DNA of 64,000 nt from Leptospiraceae bacterium (GTDB lineage: Bacteria; Spirochaetota; Leptospiria; Leptospirales; Leptonemataceae). This document shows, piece after piece, positions 59,752-64,000 of the stretch. The stretch is from positions 1 to 64,000 of the forward strand of contig JAGRNA010000048.1 in the NCBI GenBank assembly GCA_020441005.1, read 5' to 3'. The position numbers were made by a program, and so were the translations under genes. Each line of letters begins with the position of its first letter. Position 1 is the stretch's first letter. Below the pieces are notes generated by a model. The model was given only the letters and a program-made list of their open reading frames with translations, was not told the DNA's origin and made no database searches.

Positions 59752-61764
59752 CTATGCATGTTGACTGCGTTCATCCAGTAGCCTGGCCATCAACTCGATC
59801 AGATCATCGATCTTGTAGGGCTTGCTGACAACTGTCGCTATGCCGCTACTTTTAGCGCGCTCAAAGAGGTCTGGATCGACATCACCGGTTAGCAAAATTG
59901 CCAGCGGCAGGCGGTAGGGAATCCGGCCTGTCGCCTGTTGATACACCTCCAGTCCGGTCATATCACCCAAAATCATATCCAGTAGCAAAATATCATAGGG
60001 ATTCGCATTCAGGCTCTGTAAAGCGGACCTTCCATTGGAAACGACGGTCAGGTTGTTGATTTGCTTGTGATGCAGCTGCTTTTCCAGCAGCAGCGAATTG
60101 ACCGGATTGTCCTCCACAATCAAAACCCGGGCCTGTTGCAGCAGGGCCAGCCGTTCTGCGGCCAGTGGATTTGTTTTCTGTTTTTGCGGATCAGCGATAC
60201 AGCGCTTGCAATGATTACCCTGGGCACCCTCGTGTAACCAGTGCTGGCAAGGCTGTAAATGAAACAGAGCGGTAAATGTGGCGCCCTGACCAGCATTATT
60301 CTCTGCTTGCAGGGAGCCGCCCATTTGCTCCAGGTATTGCTTGGTAAACTTTAATCCCAGACCAACCCCTTTGATTCCCAGCGCGATGGCATTGTCTCCC
60401 CGGCTAAAACTGGCGTATATACGATCATGAAAATTTTCGGGGATGCCAATGCCGGTGTCGCTGACGGACAGGCGCAGCTGCTGGCGTTCCAGACTAGCCC
60501 AGTCCAGTGTAATGTTGATCTGCCCCTTTTGGGTATACTTGCAGGCGTTGGAAACCAGATTGCGAAAAATGATCTTGATTTTCTTCTCATCGCCTTCGAA
60601 GTGCGCTGGTATATTTTCAGCAATCTGCACCTGTAACTTAATCTCCTTGTCGAGGCGCAGACTAAACAGATCAATCACATTGAGCAGCAGGCGGTGTATA
60701 TTAAAGAGCGTCGACGACATGGACCTGGACAGGGATTCATCGCGCGCCAGCTCCAGAGCGTCATTGATTACGGAATGCAACTCCTCGCCGCTGGCTTCCA
60801 TTTGCTGAAACAGCTTTTTGTTGTTGGCCGACAAATCCTCCAGCTCTACCAGGTTGATACTCTGCAGCAGGATGGACAATTGATTGCGCATTTCATGATT
60901 CAGCAAGCGGATAAAGTCGATTTTATCTTGCAGCAGGTACAAGGCCGCTTCGATGCCCTGCTCACGCACATCGATGGTGGTAATCAAGGCCCGTTGCGTG
61001 GAAACAATGCTAGCCTGGATAACGAGAAAACTGGCAATAAAAAATGCAACCAGCAGCTCATCGCGGAACGCGTAGGGAATCAAATCCACCGGGATCAGAT
61101 AATGCAATACAAACAGGACGGTCAACAGCTGTAACAGTACTATGAGTAATAGCACCAACATCGAACGGCCCTCGGGGGTCTGAAAAAAGGCCAACATTTC
61201 CTGGCCAAGGAACCGTTTGCGGAAGCCAAACATTAAAATAAACAAAGTCATGCACAAACTGGTATTCAGAGCCATTGTTTGATAGAATACGCCGCGCTCA
61301 ATATCTGCCGGCTCAAAGATATATACGAGAACCGCAGCCAGCGGCACCATGAGAGCCAGTCCCGCAATGAATCGATTTAGCAACGGCCAGCGTTGGTTTT
61401 GAATGGCGATTATTACCATCGCACCGGAGAGGACCAAAGTGAGCGAAGTTGCCATGGAAGGCGCTTTGAAATAAAAAAAATCGGGATGAGTCAAGAAAGG
61501 AAACAGGATGTGGCGATACAAACCGAGCCCAATCAGTATGGCGCCAGCGGGCAGCATACTGTAATGTGCATAGCGATGGGTTTGGACAATCAGGATGAAA
61601 GCCATCACCAACACACCGATGGCAGCCACCATTGTCATGGCTGGCGTATGCTCAAGCCAGCGATACAGTCCGCTCCAATCGCCGAGCCAGCCGGCAATCG
61701 AAAGCGCCGCTATCAATACCAGGCTCAGGGGGATCACGGCGGCAATGTGCCTTGCTAAGGCCAT
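59752..61764 (-). CDS. Hybrid histidine kinase with 7TM sensor and receiver
   Basis: 670 residues. Seven to eight helices occupy about 8-255. HisKA has the acceptor His290 in LLNHEMRNQLSILL, which deviates from H-E-[IL]-R-[TN]-P (Gln replaces Pro). The ATPase boxes NLVSNACKYT, DTGIGI and GVGLGL are intact (about 395-500). Between the ATPase and the receiver lies a short Cys/His cluster (CQHWLHEGAQGNHCKRC, 506-522). The receiver (about 545-665) has Asp596 in ILLLDMILG and Lys in VSKPYK. It faces the HD-GYP response regulator across a 324-bp divergent promoter, so the two may form a signalling pair controlling c-di-GMP. Confidence 0.9.
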   Translation of the reverse strand: MALARHIAAVIPLSLVLIAALSIAGWLGDWSGLYRWLEHTPAMTMVAAIGVLVMAFILIVQTHRYAHYSMLPAGAILIGLGLYRHILFPFLTHPDFFYFKAPSMATSLTLVLSGAMVIIAIQNQRWPLLNRFIAGLALMVPLAAVLVYIFEPADIERGVFYQTMALNTSLCMTLFILMFGFRKRFLGQEMLAFFQTPEGRSMLVLLLIVLLQLLTVLFVLHYLIPVDLIPYAFRDELLVAFFIASFLVIQASIVSTQRALITTIDVREQGIEAALYLLQDKIDFIRLLNHEMRNQLSILLQSINLVELEDLSANNKKLFQQMEASGEELHSVINDALELARDESLSRSMSSTLFNIHRLLLNVIDLFSLRLDKEIKLQVQIAENIPAHFEGDEKKIKIIFRNLVSNACKYTQKGQINITLDWASLERQQLRLSVSDTGIGIPENFHDRIYASFSRGDNAIALGIKGVGLGLKFTKQYLEQMGGSLQAENNAGQGATFTALFHLQPCQHWLHEGAQGNHCKRCIADPQKQKTNPLAAERLALLQQARVLIVEDNPVNSLLLEKQLHHKQINNLTVVSNGRSALQSLNANPYDILLLDMILGDMTGLEVYQQATGRIPYRLPLAILLTGDVDPDLFERAKSSGIATVVSKPYKIDDLIELMARLLDERSQHA

Positions 61765-62088
61765 AACAGCCAGGGAACATTCTACCGGCCAAGGGCAAAG
61801 CCTTTTTTGCCTGCCCAGGGCCCGTAGGCTCTGGAAGTCGCACTTCTTACAAGCTGCTTACAAATAGATAAGTAACTCTGTTACCTGAAGAACCATCGCA
61901 GCGACATTGGTCAATGGACCGGGTGATCCCGCATTGCGTGCTGCCTGGCTGGCAGAGTTGGCTCTCGACATGGAGCCCCGACATGGCATTGCCGGGTCGC
62001 GAGGCAGCGCCGACTGGCCAAAAAATGCTAAAAAAGCATTGTCGAGTAACGGCACTGCGATGACCTTGATTGATAGGGCTTGCATAGC
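61765..62088. other. Divergent regulatory region, 324 bp
   Basis: GTAAC-TCT-GTTAC (61872-61884) is a short operator-like inverted repeat, with TTACAA repeats just before it. AATGCT/AGCATT forms a hairpin around five A at 62024-62040, 49 bp before the HD-GYP start. No coding sequence. Confidence 0.5.
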
Positions 62089-63174
62089 ATGGAAACGGGC
62101 AACCTGCATATAATTGCCATCGATGATGACCCGGTGTCGTTAAAAATTATCTGTGCCATGGGCAGCCAGATGGAGTTGGCAATCACGCCCATTCAGTCTC
62201 CGGAAGAAGCTATGCTGTACTGCCAGGAGCATCCGATTGATATTCTGATCACCGATCATGAGATGGGCGCTGTTAACGGTCTGGAAATCATCCGCCAATT
62301 TCGCATAAAGAACCGGGATGCGCCGATCGTCATGGTCACAGCCCACGACCAGGACAATAAACTCAAGCTGCAGGCACTGCATGCCGGGGCAACGGACTTT
62401 CTGACCAAGCCGATCAACTCCGCTGAATTTCAGGCCCGCATGAGTAATCTGGCTCATTTGCGCCACTCCCAGCTGGCACTCAGAGACAAGGCCCGACTAC
62501 TGGAGTCCGAAGTCCGCCTGGCCACGAACAAGATTCTGGAGCGGGAGCTGGAGACCTTGCAAATCCTGGGCAATGCCGCTGAATACCGCGACCAGGAGAC
62601 CGGCCAACATGTGATTCGAGTCGCCCATTTTGCGCGCTTGATTGCCCGCGAAGCCGGCCTGGACGAAAATCAGCAAGACATGCTGTTTAGAGCTGCGCCC
62701 CTGCATGATATTGGCAAGATTGCAATTCCAGATTCCATTTTGCTGAAACCTGATCTACTGGATCAGGCCGAATTTGATATCATGAAGACCCATACGAGCG
62801 CGGGTTATGAAATCCTCAGGCATGCCAGCAGCCAGTTTCTGCAAGCCGGAGCTGATATCGCGCTCACCCATCATGAGAAATTTGATGGTACCGGCTACCC
62901 GCAGGGCTTGATTGGAGCAGCTATCCCCATATCCGGACGGATTACAGCCATCGCCGATGTATTCGATGCCCTGTCATCAAAGAGACGCTACAAACGGGTC
63001 TGGTCAGCCAGCGAGGTGCATAAATACATGCTCCAGCAGTCTGGCACTCACTTTGATCCGGACCTGCTACAGCTTTTTTTGAGCTGCCGCTCGGAGATTG
63101 AGTTCATCCAGCGCACCAATTCTGATGAAATGAAAGATTCATCTATTACTGCCGGTTCGTTCCAGGCATATTGA
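62089..63174 (+). CDS. HD-GYP response regulator (RpfG-type c-di-GMP phosphodiesterase)
   Basis: 361 residues. The receiver (about 1-120) has IIAIDDDPVSLK, phospho-Asp in DILITDHEMG, and Lys in LTKPINS. A coiled helix leads to an HD-GYP domain (about 160-340) with RVAHFARLIA, LHDIGKIAIPDSILLKP, MKTHTSAGYEIL, ALTHHEKFDGTGYPQGLIG and the closing ITAIADVFDAL. All metal ligands and the GYP motif are intact, so c-di-GMP hydrolysis is expected. An upstream ATG at 62080 would add three residues. It is divergent from the hybrid kinase, its probable phosphodonor. Confidence 0.93.
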   Translation: METGNLHIIAIDDDPVSLKIICAMGSQMELAITPIQSPEEAMLYCQEHPIDILITDHEMGAVNGLEIIRQFRIKNRDAPIVMVTAHDQDNKLKLQALHAGATDFLTKPINSAEFQARMSNLAHLRHSQLALRDKARLLESEVRLATNKILERELETLQILGNAAEYRDQETGQHVIRVAHFARLIAREAGLDENQQDMLFRAAPLHDIGKIAIPDSILLKPDLLDQAEFDIMKTHTSAGYEILRHASSQFLQAGADIALTHHEKFDGTGYPQGLIGAAIPISGRITAIADVFDALSSKRRYKRVWSASEVHKYMLQQSGTHFDPDLLQLFLSCRSEIEFIQRTNSDEMKDSSITAGSFQAY

Positions 63175-63496
63175 TCCACGCGGCCTTGATGCAGCGCCGA
63201 CAGTTCATTACCCGGCCGACCTACTACCAAACGCCGAACAAACGGACGTTGATGCCATTAGCCCAGCACCCTCTGTTTCCATTGCAATGCTGAATTCAGC
63301 GCAAGCACACGCATCCTGCCCGATACCCTGCGGCTGCACCCAACACCTGGCGGTTGCCAAACCAGGCCTATTCTGCATCGGGCAGCCAAATGCACTGCCG
63401 GGTTTACAGTGGCCAGCGGTACCGGATTGCACTAGTCATGGACCGGCACATCTATTTAGCGCTTGACAAGTAGACCGATCTATATATTCTTGGGCA
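63175..63496. other. Intergenic, 322 bp
   Basis: No gene seen. The 3' end holds the promoter/operator of the MBL-fold gene (see 63463-63490). Confidence 0.45.
63463..63490 (+). promoter_or_regulatory. Promoter with TetR-like operator
   Basis: TTGACA (63463-63468), a 16-bp spacer, and TATTCT (63485-63490). The imperfect palindrome TAGACCGATCTA at 63471-63482 lies between them, where a repressor would block RNA polymerase. It resembles the TAGACC...GGTCTA half-sites used by several TetR/AcrR regulators. The predicted start falls on or beside the ATG at 63497, suggesting a leaderless mRNA. Confidence 0.55.
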
Positions 63497-64000
63497 ATGC
63501 CTTTGCAACATTTCATCCCAACCATCGTTTTGGCGATCGGATTCAGCGCCTGCTCAGCCAGTATTGATGTCGCGCAATATCCAGCCCAGCCCTTCCACCA
63601 GGCGCCGGTTGCCCAGGGTACAGCCAAATTCAGTATACTGGGGACGGCCCGCTTTGAAACCGGGGAGTTCACCACCTACTCCGGCGGGTCCCTGTGGAAA
63701 GACCGCCAGATGGATCATGCGGCAGTGCTTGTCGAACATCCGCGCGGAACATTTCTGTTTGATTCCGGTCTGGGGGAGCATATTGACCAACAATATGAAA
63801 GAATGCCGTGGTGGATCCCTTTGATCATGTCTTATACCCGCGGTCAAAGCGCGCTCAGTCAATTGAAGAGCCGGCAGTATGACCAGGGACAAATTCAGTT
63901 TATCATTCCATCCCACCTGCATTGGGACCATGCCAGCGGACTGCCGGATTTTCCCGACACAAAAGTATGGATTACGCCAGCCGAACTGGAGTACGCCCGC
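63497..64000 (+). CDS. MBL-fold metallohydrolase lipoprotein, N-terminal part (runs off right edge)
   Basis: 168 residues visible. The signal HFIPTIVLAIGFSAC ends in a lipobox Cys at about residue 17. The mature part follows the metallo-beta-lactamase fold: FSILGTARFETG, AVLVEHPRGTFLFDSGLGEHID, then FIIPSHLHWDHASGLPDFP, where HLHWDH supplies the zinc ligands (HxHxDH). The ITPAELEYAR block is found in quorum-quenching lactonase-like MBL proteins. An exported, lipid-anchored MBL enzyme with a TetR-like operator could be an inducible hydrolase. The substrate is not known. Confidence 0.85.
   Translation, partial: MPLQHFIPTIVLAIGFSACSASIDVAQYPAQPFHQAPVAQGTAKFSILGTARFETGEFTTYSGGSLWKDRQMDHAAVLVEHPRGTFLFDSGLGEHIDQQYERMPWWIPLIMSYTRGQSALSQLKSRQYDQGQIQFIIPSHLHWDHASGLPDFPDTKVWITPAELEYAR

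Overview
The window looks like a chromosomal segment of a free-living Gram-negative spirochaete of moderate G+C, probably in the Leptospirales (Leptonema- or Turneriella-like). This placement is inference. It rests on many lipoproteins with loose spirochaete-style lipoboxes, a 7TM-DISM/LytS-type sensor kinase, WG-repeat proteins, several c-di-GMP proteins and a tmRNA with a very short ANN..ALAA tag. No rRNA, tRNA, CRISPR array, prophage or transposase gene was seen.

Layout. 1-4.1 kb (minus): the start of a large aromatic-repeat exported protein, then astD and astA of arginine succinylation. 4.3-11.2 kb: a vWA lipoprotein, queC-queE, a flavin split-barrel protein, a transglutaminase and an SH3 lipoprotein. 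11.2-11.8 kb: palindromic repeats. 11.8-16.2 kb: ilvC with a tautomerase, then a LytS/LytTR two-component pair. 16.3-25.5 kb: an outer-membrane/lipoprotein operon, a propeller-like lipoprotein flanked by 97-bp repeat boxes, a WG-repeat/CAP protein, and a TPR-M23 gene split by one in-frame stop. 26.3-29.8 kb: a probable iron-regulated block, with a porin facing a flavoprotein-plus-two-membrane-protein operon; both promoters carry Fur-like boxes. 30-46 kb: a hybrid kinase, a cytochrome c, two penicillin-acylase-family enzymes, a degenerate EAL protein and a minus-strand run (DUF2079, HAD, Rmd, Kbp). 49.7-52.8 kb: a Crp-family regulator above SDR, DUF4386 and SRPBCC genes. 53-56 kb: a beta-helix lipoprotein paired with an SO2930-type dihaem cytochrome. 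56.4-64 kb: GGDEF-EAL, tmRNA, a Cys-rich 16-residue repeat protein, a hybrid kinase facing an HD-GYP regulator, and a partial MBL-fold lipoprotein.

The most striking region is 46.0-49.7 kb. Two DUF1566 (Lcl_C) exported proteins end in 132-bp segments whose invariant codons match almost base for base. Their variable codons differ mainly at positions 1 and 2 and keep the same third base (C or T). This is the fingerprint of adenine-directed mutagenesis by a diversity-generating retroelement (DGR). No reverse transcriptase or template repeat is visible, so these look like remote DGR targets. They sit with a VapBC pair and 7-bp-stem/4-nt-loop palindromes between two 211-bp direct repeats, one of which is the 5' end of the neighbouring acylase gene. 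Related palindromes and modules recur upstream of ilvC.
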